A DNA stretch of 64,000 bases from Trochalopteron elliotii (GCA_024734555.1 JANPWX010000449.1:4068439-4132438), one strand, 5' to 3'; shown: positions 24,480-36,264, counted from the first letter of the stretch. Made by a program: numbers and translations. The notes: a model not told the origin generated them from the letters alone.

Positions 24480-27290
24480 TCCTCTTCCGCTCTACTTATG
24501 CAGACTTAATATTTACTACCTTCAAACCTCCTCTGGGCTACCTATGTTTGCCATCTGCAGAGGACTTCACAGCAAACTATTATTACAGAACTACTGCTCC
24601 TCCATAATTATCAGTTTAAAAAGAGAAAGGGGAACTCGTATCAGAAACTCAAGCCTCTAAGTTTTTAATGAGGAAGGAGAAAAAACCCAGGAAATTAATA
24701 CGCAACTGTATTTTGATTTCCAGTTTATGTCTGGCATCTTTTCCTCTATAATGACTGCTCCTACATTAAAAGAGAAGATACAAAGGCCTTACCTCAGTTG
24801 CAATCTACTGTCTAAATGCATTAGGGATTTTTGTGAAGTGTCAAAACTATGGCAAAAGCTGGGCCATTAAAAAAAGAAAAAAAAAACGCTTATCTAAATA
24901 GCATGGTTATGTTAAGGATAAAAGAAAAATGTATGGTGGTTGAAGTCTGGCATGTGTTTGGGAATGTAAAACAGAACACTCTTGCAGAGGAGACATTGGC
25001 ATAGTCTCAGTTATAACACACAGTTATTTCCACTATAATATAATTCAGATACTTCAAATATTTCAAACATTTCTATTTTCTGTATAATCACAATACTTTT
25101 GAAAATTCGCTGTGTTTGAGCAGTGCACTTATGGAGTTGAAGGACAGGACGTGGCAGGCACAGACAACATTCATTGGTCATGAAGCAAGGGGATGCCCCT
25201 GCCTGAGGCAATGACACAGCTCTAACACCCATTTTTACATGCAGCTGTAGAATTTCAGACTCCAGTAACAGGGTCAGTTTTTACCACCCTATGTCTCAAA
25301 CAGCTTTGTCAAAAGGTGTTAAGTACCCTGGTCTTTTGCTTTGGAATAACAATTCTTGCACAGTAGGTGCAATTTCTTCATCACAGCTAACCATTAAAGT
25401 CGTATTAAATTTTAGTACAGAAACAGTAAGGAACTTATGAGTATTTCCTATTTAAAAATGGACCAAAAAACCCTGAAGCAAACCAATCTTAATAATAACA
25501 TCTCTGCCTATTCCTATTCAAAGACTAAATTATAAATAAAACCATTTAAGCATTTAATTCCTTAAACAATTAAAATCTTCTTCAAAAAAAGGGAAGAAAA
25601 CTGAATATATTTAAAATTGATTCACTTTGGACTTGACAAAATGCAGAGGAAACCTGTATCTCTACCTCTGAAACCAGGAGGTTTTAAATATGACTGTGCT
25701 TTGTTTTCTTTCCATGCAAGACAGTATCTAAATCATTACTCTACACCACCCACACAGTCATACTCCTATGCCCTTGTGTACTCTTACACCCCAACACAAT
25801 CCTGCAGTTTCTTGTGTTGTTCCCTCCAAATAACCTTAATTCACATCATCTCAGTGAGGCCACTACGAGGCCACAGTGAGGCCACTCCTTCCAGTAAGAG
25901 TTGTTCCTACCAATAAAGGTCACTTCCTTGATCCCAAACACAAAAGATGTCTACAAGAGTATCACAGCCATTCCAGCTGTCTGAGGCTGTGAGAGTCCTA
26001 TGGTTAGTTTATTAGAGGACTGGAAACTTGCATCAACCTTGCATCAGTGCCATATCTGGCACTGATATCTGATATCTGATTTCTCATATCTAACACTACA
26101 CTGTAGAGTGTTCAGCTCTATATATTTAAGCAAGAAGAGAAACCCAAGACACACTATTCACTCCAATTACTCACCAAGATGTGAAGAATCTCTCATCTCA
26201 TGAATATAAAAACAAACAACAGTTGTAACACATATTTCTCTGAGAACAAGCCATGGTTGTTCATAAAGCTTTTGAATTGTCTGGCAAGTCCTTTCTGCTT
26301 ATTGGCAGGCTGTAATTGCTGCCTCTTAGCTAAAGTGAACCTCCAGCCTGATGCCTGACGTTGTCCCTGATCCCCACTTTCATCTTTTATAATGACTTAG
26401 ATACAATCTAGGCCTAACACATTTTGGCAAAGTACCACAACTTGATACTGTTTTGCTTTTGACAGGCTTCTCCTAACTCTGGCCACTTCTGTGGTTTCAC
26501 TCACTCCAACTATCTGGTATCATATGGGAATTGAAATGTGCAAATGGTATGCTGCTCGCAAAAAAAAGAAAATCCCCAAAAGTCTCCTTCAGGCCAAAGG
26601 AAATTGACTGCCTGCCCTTGAGCTGAGCTCTCCTCATTCTTGGTCTCGCTAGGATTGAGTCTGGAGGCAGAGACTGCCCCCAGGTCAGAGCAGAGGCTGC
26701 CAGCCCCCAGGAAGGCTCAGGTCTGGCACAGACCCCAGCAGAGACCTTGGCAGCATGTGTGACAGCTGGGACCTATGACAGAGGTGGAAAAGCTGGAGCT
26801 TTCAGAGCAAGCCCAATGAGAAAGCTGGCAGTTCTGCTATTAAACAAGATTTGAAACAGATATTTTGGCCACTCTTTGCTCATACATTTGGAAAAAGAAA
26901 GATCATCAGTAAAGTTTCTCAACAAGAAAAGCCACAATGAAATTAACATTGCGATAGAGAGGAACACTAGCCTTTTCAAAGATCCAGGATTTCTAAGTAA
27001 CAAATTCCAGAAAAAGCAGGCAAAGCTGACACTTACTTGGTTATGCTTTCTGAACAGAAAGATTGAACTGGCTTCATTATGTCATGCAACTAAACCTGGC
27101 CCAAAAGTCTCCTAGAAGGGAATGGATCACTCCTGCCCACTTCTTGCTTTGAGTCCAAGATATTTACTAGCTTGAACCCCACAGGTAATTTTTCTCTCTC
27201 CCTCTAAGTAGCAGAAAATAAATGCATATTATATTACCCAAGGTGGGGTTCATGCAAGTACAGTCATCTAAAGCCAAGGTATCTGTCACC
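24480..27290. other. non-coding DNA, nothing recognised
   Basis: AT-rich except for a GC-richer patch at about 26610-26770. An 11-bp motif, AGTGAGGCCAC, occurs three times with small changes at 25852-25885. The patch near 26700-26736 shares a 16-mer and its left flank with 32176-32217, so it may belong to an unnamed dispersed repeat. Confidence 0.5.
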
Positions 27291-27297
27291 TCAAGGC

Positions 27298-27347
27298 TTT
27301 TTCTGTAGCTGGCCAAGAGAGGCGGCTCTTGGCCAGCTACAGAAAAA
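27298..27347. repeat. perfect 22-bp inverted repeat with 6-nt loop
   Basis: The left arm 27298-27319 (starting TTTTTCTGTAGC, ending GGCCAAGAG) is the exact reverse complement of the right arm 27326-27347, separated only by AGGCGG. There are no mismatches. In an otherwise diverged neighbourhood, a stem this perfect suggests a recent origin or ongoing correction. The stem is shorter than a usual pre-miRNA (about 30 bp or more with bulges), and no other copies are in the window. It could form a cruciform in DNA or a strong hairpin in RNA. Confidence 0.95.
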
Positions 27348-27349
27348 AA

Positions 27350-28006
27350 GGAGCTCAACCTCCATACACCTTAGAACAGGAGGCGTTTACTTTTAAATGG
27401 ACAAAACTGGATAAAAAATTCCCACTAGACTAAGTGTGTCATTTTTCAGGTACGTTCTTTCCCACACAAGAATAAGAGAATTGTGAGGAGTGAAACAGTT
27501 GCCAAAATACTACTAAAATAGAAGTGGTCTGCATCATTTCAGGGTAATCCCAGCCCCAGATGAGGTCAGGAATTTCTGTAGCAGCGAATGGGAGCTCTCT
27601 GGATTTCACAGTGGGGTCTATGGTCTATGTGACAAAGTTACCAAGCTGTTTCTGTGTCATAGGATTGCTCTTCTAGCCCTACTGCTGTATGTTTGCAGCA
27701 CTTCTGTGCTGGCAGGAGAGCATACACAGACTGTCTGGGATGAGAATCATCTGCTGCAATTTGCTGCGTTCAAATGTTAGAAGGCAGCTGGCTTCAGCTC
27801 TTTCATGCCAAGCAAAGTGATGGAGAAGAGAGACAGAGAGGAAAGGTGGTACTTCAGATGTTCCTTGCAGCCTCTCTCCTCTGCTCCCTTGGTCCTCATT
27901 AAACTTTTGCTCAATCCATCAAATTTATTCAACTATTGTTTTCCCAGCTCGGCTGTTTTTCAACAACTCTGACAACACAACCATTCCTGATGAACATCCG
28001 GGATCC
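27350..28006. other. non-coding DNA, nothing recognised
   Basis: Single-copy-looking sequence between the hairpin and the solo LTR. No open frame of note and no repeat recognised. Confidence 0.55.
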
Positions 28007-28010
28007 CCAG

Positions 28011-28652
28011 TGTTATGAAAAAGGTGTAGTCAATGGCTCACGCAAACGAGGAGTTATTCAGTATAGTGAGGTGTTGGAACCCTGGTCACTGAGAGTTTTA
28101 GATGTTCTGTTAAGGTTACAGTTCTTTTGACATGTACTTTGTTGTTCCAGTATGGTTTTGAACCCTTTTCTGTTCTCCCTTCAATTCTCCCTCCCCTTTT
28201 GTGATTACTGCCTGGCAGCTCTGGCTGACAGGGCTGTAAAATATCTGGGGGAGGGAGTATATTTGCCCCTCGTGAGAGGTGTCAGGGAGTAGGGGGACAC
28301 TAGTTCCCAGGAGGCCTGGCAGGGTAACATGGCACCACCAATCAGGATATGAGAAGGGCTCCACCAATGAAAGGCACAGGATGACTGATTGACAGGCCTT
28401 GGGAGGAGCCAAGTATCCATATATGGGCAAAACTATGGACTGTGGGAGGGGCTGGGAGGACATATAAGTCTGCTCATAAATATTAATGAGGCTTCCAGGC
28501 GATGGCGATGCCATTTTGTGAGCCTGAGTGTCTGATGAGCAGAAAAGTCTCACTAAGCTCCCAGAGCTGTCCCTCTTTGCTTTGTAATTTTAATGGGCTC
28601 TAATTAAATTTTATTTGCTCATTCCCACCCAGGGTTTGAGTAGTTTATAACA
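28011..28652 (+). mobile_element. solo LTR of an endogenous retrovirus, class I-like
   Basis: The element starts TGTTATGA and ends TTATAACA, so its ends are inverted (TGTTAT/ATAACA). It is flanked by a 4-bp direct repeat, CCAG (28007-28010 and 28653-28656), the duplication size of class I (gammaretrovirus-like) ERVs. Inside, in the right order for an LTR read on the plus strand, are CCAAT boxes (28338-28342, 28364-28368), a TATA-like TATAAG (28463-28468) and an ATTAAA polyadenylation signal (28603-28608). Its length of 642 bp is normal for an LTR. No internal retroviral genes flank it, so the provirus was lost by LTR-LTR recombination. The minus-strand frame 28553-28116 across it is a chance frame. 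Confidence 0.87.
28463..28468 (+). promoter_or_regulatory. TATA-like box of the solo LTR
   Basis: TATAAG lies about 95 bp after the second CCAAT box and about 135 bp before the ATTAAA signal, the arrangement of U3 promoter and R region. It is inferred to be the LTR promoter; activity is unknown. Confidence 0.55.
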
Positions 28653-28656
28653 CCAG

Positions 28657-29015
28657 CAAAGTATTGCAGAAGAAAGAATGACACAAAGTACAAAAGAACA
28701 AAAATTGGCAAAAGAAGTGGCTTTATCCAAACTGTAGACCGCAAGATTCAGAACCTCTTTTCCATGAATGGAAATGAAGAACGAAGGCTAAAATTGTACT
28801 TTGAATGAGCACTACCATGCAGACTGCTTTGCAGAATACATACACTTTGAGAGTGGTTTTTATGTATCATAATAAAAAGTCAGCTAGAGTTGATACATAA
28901 TCCCTGAAACAGAACAATTTTAAAGCCTCATATAGGATAGGAAAGGGAACAATAAAGAGGAGATCTAAATAAAAAACACTAACTGAGTAAAAAAAAAATC
29001 ACTAGAAACTGACCT
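28657..29015. other. spacer between solo LTR and CR1
   Basis: About 360 bp of AT-rich DNA with no feature recognised. The LTR and the following CR1 are separate insertions. Confidence 0.6.
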
Positions 29016-29019
29016 GGGA

Positions 29020-29705
29020 AGATTCACTGGAAAGCTCTCCAGCAGAAGAGAACCTGATAGTGTTAGTTGACAGCAGCTGAGCATGAGCCAGCAATGTGCC
29101 AAGAACGTGGCCAAGAAGGCCAGTGGCATCCTGGCCTGGATCAGCCATGGTGAGGCCAGCAAGACCAGGGCAGTGACCGTCCCCCTGCACTGGGCACTGC
29201 TGAGGCCACACCTCAAATCCTGTCTTCAGTTCTGGGCCTCTCCTTGCAAGAAAGACATGGAGGGGCTGGAGCGTGTCCAGAGAAGGGCAATGGAGCTGGG
29301 GAAGGGTCTGGAGCACAAGTGCTGTGAGGGAGCTGGGGGTGTTTATCCTGGAGAAAAGCAGGCTCAGGGGAGACCTTATTTAAAAGCAGGTTGTAGCAAG
29401 GTGGGGGTTGGTCCCTTGTCCCAGGTAAGAAGTGAAAAGATGACAGGAAATGGCCTCAAGTTGCCCCAGGGGAGGTGTAAATTAAATATTAATACAAATT
29501 TCCTCACTGAAAGGGCTGTCAAGCACTGGAACAGGATGGCCAGGGAAGCAGTGAAGTCACTACCCACGGAGGTATTTGAAAGACTTCTACGTGTGGCACT
29601 CAGGGACATGGTTTAGTGGTGGACTTGGTAGTGCTCGGTAAACAGCTGGACTTGGTGACATTAGATATATTTTCCAATCCAAAGGATTCTGTGATTCCAT
29701 GAATG
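29020..29705 (+). mobile_element. CR1 LINE, 3' part of ORF2 plus tail
   Basis: Plus-strand CR1 beginning in the post-RT region. CTGGAAAGCTCTCCAGCAGA (29029-29048) and CATGAGCCAGCAATGTGCC are followed by the block that normally reads tyrosine-cysteine-VQFWAP (here SCLQFWASPCKKDMEGLERV). The end reads FLTERAVKHWNRMAREAVKS, close to the family's FFTERVVKHWNRLPREVV. The 3' UTR contains GGTTTAGTGGTGGACTTGG (29610-29628) and ends with GGATTCTGTGATTCCATG. Among the CR1 copies here it has one of the longest surviving frames and looks younger than the 6 kb and 24 kb copies. 5'-truncated, no target duplication. Confidence 0.93.
29083..29616 (+). pseudogene. CR1 ORF2 C-terminal frame (177 codons)
   Basis: An open frame that follows the CR1 ORF2 C-terminal region. 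It has QCAKNVAKKASGILAWIS, then RPHLKSCLQFWASPCKKDME, then a part in which an insertion or deletion shifts the element out of its original phase (residues about 75-110, EGAGGVYPGEKQAQG). The original phase returns at SKVGVGPLSQVRSEKMTGNG, FLTERAVKHWNRMAREAVKS and the final LRVALRDMV. It lacks endonuclease and RT and has no own promoter. The ATG is simply an internal methionine of ORF2, so it is a relic, not a gene. Confidence 0.85.
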
Positions 29706-29709
29706 GGTG

Positions 29710-32700
29710 CTTAGGGTTCTCAAGTCTCTGCACAAGCTTCAGCCGCCTGTGACCTAAAAACTAGATGGAATTTGGCTCTCCAGGGTGCCTCTTGTCCAAC
29801 TACAGGTGAGTAAGGGTCAATTAAGAAAGGACCAAGGAGAACGTAAACACTATATTTTTAAATTATGCTATTGCATTTAAATTCATCTGTCTCTAATAAG
29901 CCTATTTAAGCTCAAAATGAAAACAATTATGTATATTAAAACATATAATATTGTTTTACTTACACTGGATAATTGAAATTATATGTGCTTGTTGTTTAAG
30001 TTTCAAAACAAGTCAAATACCTAAAGTGGTTTATTAGTAACAAGTTAAATGGAAGACAATGCTTAAGCACCTAGAATACAAAGTGCTGAAACCAATTCTG
30101 ACAGCACTAGTCTCTTCTGCAAATACAGATAATGTATCTTTCTTGACAGTTTATTTAAGTATTTTTGGTTCACTGAATAATTCATTCCAAGCTGAAACCA
30201 ACCAAGAGTTGAGGAAATAAGAACCAAAACAAAAAGCTTCAGAGACAGCATGCTTTTTAATTTAATCTTGTGAATAAAAGCACAGGGTGAGAGGATGAGC
30301 ACTGCAGCTCTGAAGCTTTGAATGCAGTTATTAGAAATAAACATATCAAGTCAATAATTAAAATGTTTTGTTTAATGAATTACTTTGTTATAAATTATAA
30401 AACTTGCAGAAAAAACAGTGAAAGGCAAAATATATTCCACATGTATAAGGTAGTTCTGACTTTTCAACACTTTAGGAATGCTGCTTTTGAAGATTATTCA
30501 GTAAATCCAATGTTTCATTATTATGCAAGTAGGGACAATAATGATTATCCAAGAAGAACTGCATTATTCCTTTTGGCTTGTTTGTTTTACTAAAACCTAT
30601 AGATCCAGGATCTGAGTGACCCTGGAGTTTCTGTGTTGCAAAAGAGATGCTAACAACAAGTTGCCACTTGACAGATGGCAGAATGGGAAGGCCTTGCTCA
30701 TGGAGCAGAACTGCTAGGAAACGAGGCTAAATGCAGTGCAACCTTACAGCCCCTCTCCTTAGCCCCTGAGCAGGGAGAGCCAGTGCAGAGAGCACAGATT
30801 GAGCTGCACTCAAACAAGAGAGTCCTGGCGAGGGTCAGAGGTCACAGCTCTGCACTGCAAATGTGTGAGGAGCAGGACTAGCTCCTGCCGAGTGTAAGCC
30901 AAGCCTGCAGACCTCATGCTCAACACACAAGTGTACTACACCCAACATCACAGCCCTGCTCTACCATGTTTCCCTACCGTCCTCACAGCCATGCAAGATG
31001 CAAGGAAAGTGATTGAGCTGAGGCTTGGGGGGCACGGCTGACTACAGAAAATATCATATACTTTAACTGACTGAAGAAATAGTACTTAAATGAACCAGAA
31101 AAAGAAGCAGAAAGAGGTGTATAATAATGCTTCTTGCTCCCGTAGAAGCAGATTCAAACCTGTAAATGATCACTATAACTAAGTGCAAAAATGAACAAAA
31201 AGAGGAAAGTCAATGTGAAGAATTCCTCTTTCAGAGATCATGTCGCTGAAGTATTTGCTTTCTGGTAAAATTCTTCAAGCTGTGAATTTAAAACATCGCT
31301 GGTCCTTTATCACTCTGAGAAGATAAATTTACACTGCTTAATTTGTATCCAGAAGAAATGAAGGCAAAAAAGCTTCACCTGACACTCAGTTATGCAGTCT
31401 TTTCTTAGCTCTGCTGTATTACTGTATAAAAGAGATAAAATACCATCACTGGTGGAGCTTTGAATGCTTCAATGTAGCAACAGCCTCCTGGGTGCTTGTC
31501 CTTGAACAGCTCTGCAACAGCTTCCTCTAAACTTTGTGCTGGAAATGAAGGGCTGGCAGACTCCAGGAGTGCCTGGCCACGATTTGCAGAGATTCAATTG
31601 CTGGAAAGATTCTTCACAGTTTTCCTCAAAGAGGCCACTTCATTAAAACTTCAATATATACTGAAGTCTGGTCATGTCAAACACTGTTTGGGCACAAGAA
31701 AAAGACTGCTGTTGTGACAGACAGAAAGTCTGCCTGAATTGCGTGGTTTGGCACTAGAAAAACCCAAACCCCTTTCCGCACTGCAAGAAGCAAGGAGCAA
31801 GAATTAGTCAGTGGTGGGTCACAAAAGCTAAAACAATGCTGGCCTGCTTTATTTCCACTTGCAGAAATCAGAGATTATTCAGCACCATACCTGTATAAAC
31901 AACTTATTTCAATGCTTCATGCCAAAAAAGTGAAACAAGAGGGTTTACTTCACAGCATATAGCTACAACACGACTTTGCTATTCCTGAGATGCTGGAGAG
32001 GACAGGAACAGTGCCCATACTCACCACTCTCCACACACTGAGCTGCCCAGCTCCATTTTGGGGGTCAGAAGGAGGACAAGTGGTTCATTGATTGACTCCA
32101 GCTCCCAGTGCAGAGAGAGTTACAACCCCAAAACTGGGGATCTTGGCCAATCCTAACTCCGCCTGACTCCCCATGCTGCCACCACAGGCGATCAGATATC
32201 TGTCTGGCACAGACCCCTCACTGCTCTCATGATCTCCAGCATCACCATCGCTGCAATGTTACCCTTGTAATGCAGGAGGTCTGAACTCAAGGATCCTTAA
32301 TTCCCAAGTCCTCACTGAGGAAACAGAAGTTGCTGAAGCATCTTGGCTTCCCAAGGCAAAGCAGGAGTTAGCTGTTTTGTTTATCTTCTTGGCTTCTGCC
32401 AGGGTGGCCCCATGTGGTGTGTCTTGAGCACAAGGAGTTGCATAAACACAGACAACATTCCTGGGCCTTTGATAGTATTTCTGGTGGGTGTGGAGCAACT
32501 CCTCACCAACACCCGAGCTGCTCCGCCCAGCTGAACTTGAAAAAGCAGTATCTCCTGAGGCCAAGCTCCATCCTACAATACCATCAATTATCTCATTAAG
32601 AATCATAAACTTAAGGCAGTATTTAGTCTCTGATGTAGGGAAAAAGTTACTGGGGGACATGCCAAGAGATAGGACCATGGATACTCAGTACACCATAAAA

Positions 32701-34740
32701 AAAAGCCACTACAAAGCAAGCCAGGCTGTAGCACAGCAGTCCTACAGAACAGGTATTCTATATCCAGGACCTGGAGAAATGTTAAAGAGTTCAAGAGGAA
32801 TTACTCTCAAAAGCCACAGGATTTATTAGAAGGTGTTAAACTTTCTGTTAGCCTTTTGACCTATCACATATAAAATATTACAGGTATGCAGCTTTTGAGA
32901 GCATGTTCCCAATATAACAGGGTTTTTTTTCTTATTTTCTATTAAAGGTTTCATGAGCTTTCAGCAAGCATTTTATTCCTATAGAATTTATTTGATATCC
33001 TTGTCTGTTAGTCCAGTGGTGGTCGAAAAGCACTTGAAAGGTCTCTGGATGACATTTTTCCCTCCACTGTTAGATCTTTGCAAAAAGTGACACATTCTCC
33101 ACAAACTGCTGGCTAGCAGCCCAGGAAAGAGATGAAGCACCTGCCACCTCCCCTCCTGTTTCTGTAAGGAGGAGAGAAAAGGAAATCTTTTATCCTGAAG
33201 AGCATGAGCTGAGCTGCATAGAATGCTATTGCAGATGGCTGCTGTGGAAAGACATGTAGGAAGGTCTCCAATATGAGAACAAGCATCATTCCCGGACAAA
33301 AGGGAATTCCACCTAAAAAATTAACAACACGGACAGACCTTGAAAATTTGCATTTAGGGCTTTTGAGCATTTCTGAGCAATCCTGGCAGACCTGGGAAGA
33401 TGCTGTACTGCAAAGTTGATGCTGCTGCACTTGTAGTGTCCCTCTCCTGCCAGAGGGACCCACTACTGCACAAAGATCTGCACCAGCTCTGCAAGAAGCA
33501 CCACAGTCACAGTGAGTTTAAGAGAGAATGCAGCCTCCTCCCTGTTCCTTTCTCTTGTGAAAGCTAAGAAACCAATCCAGCATTCAAACACAATACCAAA
33601 CAGCTCTCCCCCTCAACTTGGTACTAAAAAGAAACAATAGAAACCACTCAGATCTCAATGGATATTCTCACCTCATATACTACTGCTGTCCGCCATTTAA
33701 AATGCAATTGGTTGTGTATTAAAAAATACATGTGACTTTAAGTTTCTCTTTTTGACTTAGCAGAAGTAAGTGTGTTTAGGAGGTCTAACTAAAACTAACT
33801 GAAATAATTGGCTGATGGTTTTAAGAATTAAATGCTTTTTGATTCCTAGGCTGAAAATGGGACAGCATGTTAGCAACACAGAGGGTGTGGGGATGGTCAG
33901 ACACTTCACTGAATATAACTTCACTTCAGTCTCTTTCCAGGAAGTCAGCAAAAGTGCCACTGACACCTTTTTCTGCCAAAAGAAAGTAAGCCAAGAAATT
34001 GTTGGGTTGAACTTAAAATTAAAAGGATATTCCTTTGCCTTCCTATAGCCAAGGAATGTCATGTAAAGAGGCCAATCACTCCAGTCACACAGGAGTTTGG
34101 CACAGGAGAGGAGGCAAAAGGATGGTCACCACGTGCCCATGCTCAGCCAGTACTCTGAGTCACACTTTCCAAAACCTCTTACCTCTTACCCTCTTACCAC
34201 AGAGACAGGATGAAAGTCACATCACGGTGGTGAAAATGGATATTGTGGAATATAAGCAGAACATTTACAGACAGCAAAATCAAATAGCTTCCATACAGCA
34301 CATAATTACCTTGTAGAGCTCATTGTAACAGGAAATGGAAAAGGTTTACATGAGTTTAAAAACATTAGACATTTGTAGAGGATGGATTCATCATAAGCTG
34401 TAAAATATGATAGTCTGGATGCAAACTATGGCTCAGCAAGCCTCCATAGTGCTATTGATTACTGAAAGTTGGGAGAGTGTAGCAGAGAAAATGTCTCCAG
34501 CTTTCTTCTGATTTTATATTCCTTGGCTCGACCTTGTGTTATTGCAGTCTTTGCACAACTGAAAATAGACTCTTTGCGTGCAAGAGGCTACACCAAGAAA
34601 GCCAGAAACTACTTTGTATTAGGTACTGAATGTCTTAATGGCCCTGGGGAAGGCATGTGACCTCAGTTCTTGTTCTGCTGTCACCATCTTGCAAGCAGTT
34701 TATTGACAACTAATTAGCTAATGTTTATGTGTCTTAAACA
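29710..34740. other. mostly unrecognised; GC-richer blocks at 30.65-31.05 and 32.0-32.55 kb
   Basis: No gene is recognised. The block around 32030-32680 has a 139-codon minus-strand frame (32678-32259). Read on the minus strand it has an LTR-like look, with a GC-rich part followed by AAGTAAACCCTCTTGTTTC near 31930-31960, but no ends or duplication can be defined. CTCTTAC is repeated three times near 34176-34198. The remaining frames are short and without domains. Confidence 0.45.
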
Positions 34741-34744
34741 TGAA

Positions 34745-36260
34745 ATAGAGTTATAGAATCATTTTGATTTGAAAAAAGCTTTAAGATCATCAAGGTCAAC
34801 CATTAACCCAGCACTCCCAAGGCTGCAACTATAAACCATATCCCTAAACACCATGTCTTTCAAATACCTCCTGGGGTGGTGACTCTACCACTTCCCTGGA
34901 CAGCTTGTATTTCCCCCTGTATCCAGTAAATGACAGAGATTCTCCTTGACCATTTCTTCTGCTAATGTATTTGAAAACGTATTTTTTGTTGTCTTTTGTG
35001 GCACTAGCCTGTCTGAGTCCTAGTTGGGTGTTGGCTCTTTTCATTTTCTCCCTGCATAACCTCACAGTACTCATTTGTAGTCCTCTTGAGCTGCCTTCCT
35101 CTTTTCCCAAAGGTCACAAACTCTCCTTCCCAAGTTCCACACAGATCTCTCTGTTCAGCCATCCAATAACCTCCGTTCTCCACTGGCTCATTTTTCGACA
35201 TACGGGGACACACTGCTCCTGCATCTTTAAGATTTCCTTCTCAAAGCACATCCAGCCTTCCTAGACTCCTCTGCCCCTTATGAATCACTCCCAAGGACTC
35301 TGTCAGCTGGGCTTCTAAAATGGATCAAAGCCTGCCCTCTGAAATCCAAGTTCTCCCGGAACCAAAAACTGTCACGGCATGACTTCTGCGCCCAGGATGG
35401 CCTCCAACCACCACACCACCCACCAGTCTTTCTCTGCTCACAAACAGCTGGTCCAGGGGGACACCTTCCCTAGTTGGCTCCCTCCCCAGCTGAATCAGGA
35501 AAATCTTTTCCACAGACTCCAGGAATATCCTGGACTGTTTCTTCTCTGCTGTGTTGTACTTCCAGCAGACATCTGGTAAGTTGAAATCCCCCACAAGAAC
35601 AAGGGCTAGTGATTGTGAAACTTCTCCCAGCTTCTTATAGAGTATTTCATGTGCCTCTTCATCCATGTTGAGTGGTTTATAACAGACTTCCACCAGGATA
35701 GCTGCCCCGCTGGCCTTCCCCCTGGTCCTTACCCATAAATGCTTAACCCTACAGTCACCATTGTTAAGTTCCAGACAGCTGAGACACTCCCCACCATACA
35801 GGGCTATGCCACCACTTCTCACTCCTTGCCTATCCCTCTCAAGAAGTTGTAGCTGTCCATTGCAGCACACCAGTTGTGAGTCATCTTGCATTTCTGTGAC
35901 GGCAATGTCATAGTTTTCCTGCTAGGCCATGGTTTCCATTTCCTCCTACTTGTTGCCCACAATATGTGCACTGGTGTAAATGCACTTCATGGGCTACTGA
36001 CCCCACTGCATTTTTGGGGGGAGAAGTCCTAATTCCATTCTCAGGCACATCATCAACCCTACCATCTTTGCTGCTGATTGGATCTCCATCCCCAGCTTCT
36101 ACTGAGATGGCAGACAGAAAGACCTTGCTAGCACACCAACTCTCAAACATTGGTGTGATGTCCCCAGGCTTATCTTGTGACCCTGGTTTTAATCCTTTCC
36201 CCCTTCAAATCTAGTATAAAGGTCACTCAGTGAGCCCTGATAATACACGTGCAAAGATCC
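34745..36260 (-). mobile_element. CR1 LINE with 5' region and endonuclease but RT deleted
   Basis: The minus strand keeps the CR1 order from the 5' side. CR1 leader-like sequence near 36260-36180 (CTTCAAATCTAG on plus) is followed by the ORF2 start region with EENYDIAVTE-type codons near 35915. Then come the endonuclease domain (to about 35325), the linker (KMKRANTQLGLRQASATKDN and KKYVFKYISRR, about 35065-34950), and a jump at about 34905 straight to the C-terminal LSREVVESPPQEVFERHG. The 3' UTR and tail end near 34745. About two thirds of ORF2, including the whole RT core, is gone. Having both the 5' flank and the 3' tail is unusual, as most CR1 copies are only 3' ends. Confidence 0.92.
35325..35891 (-). 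pseudogene. CR1 ORF2 endonuclease-domain remnant
   Basis: A 188-codon open frame matching the apurinic-like endonuclease domain of CR1 ORF2, which nicks target DNA to prime LINE integration. Landmarks are DRQGVRSGGIALY (about residues 20-32), CLELNNGDCRVKHLWVR (38-54), AILVEVCYKP (64-73), LALVLVGDFNLPDVCWKYNT (95-114) with the GDFN catalytic motif, and FLESVEKIFLIQLGREPTRE (122-141). The final SDH motif, normally in a GHSDH context, reads GRRSH, so the catalytic Asp is lost and the enzyme should be dead. The frame then loses similarity. It is open for its length but not functional. Confidence 0.9.
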
Positions 36261-36264
36261 TACA

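Noticed and set aside
32259..32678. 139-codon minus-strand frame.
   Set aside because: No domain; lies in a block suspected to be repeat-derived and overlaps plus-strand frames. Not supported as a gene.
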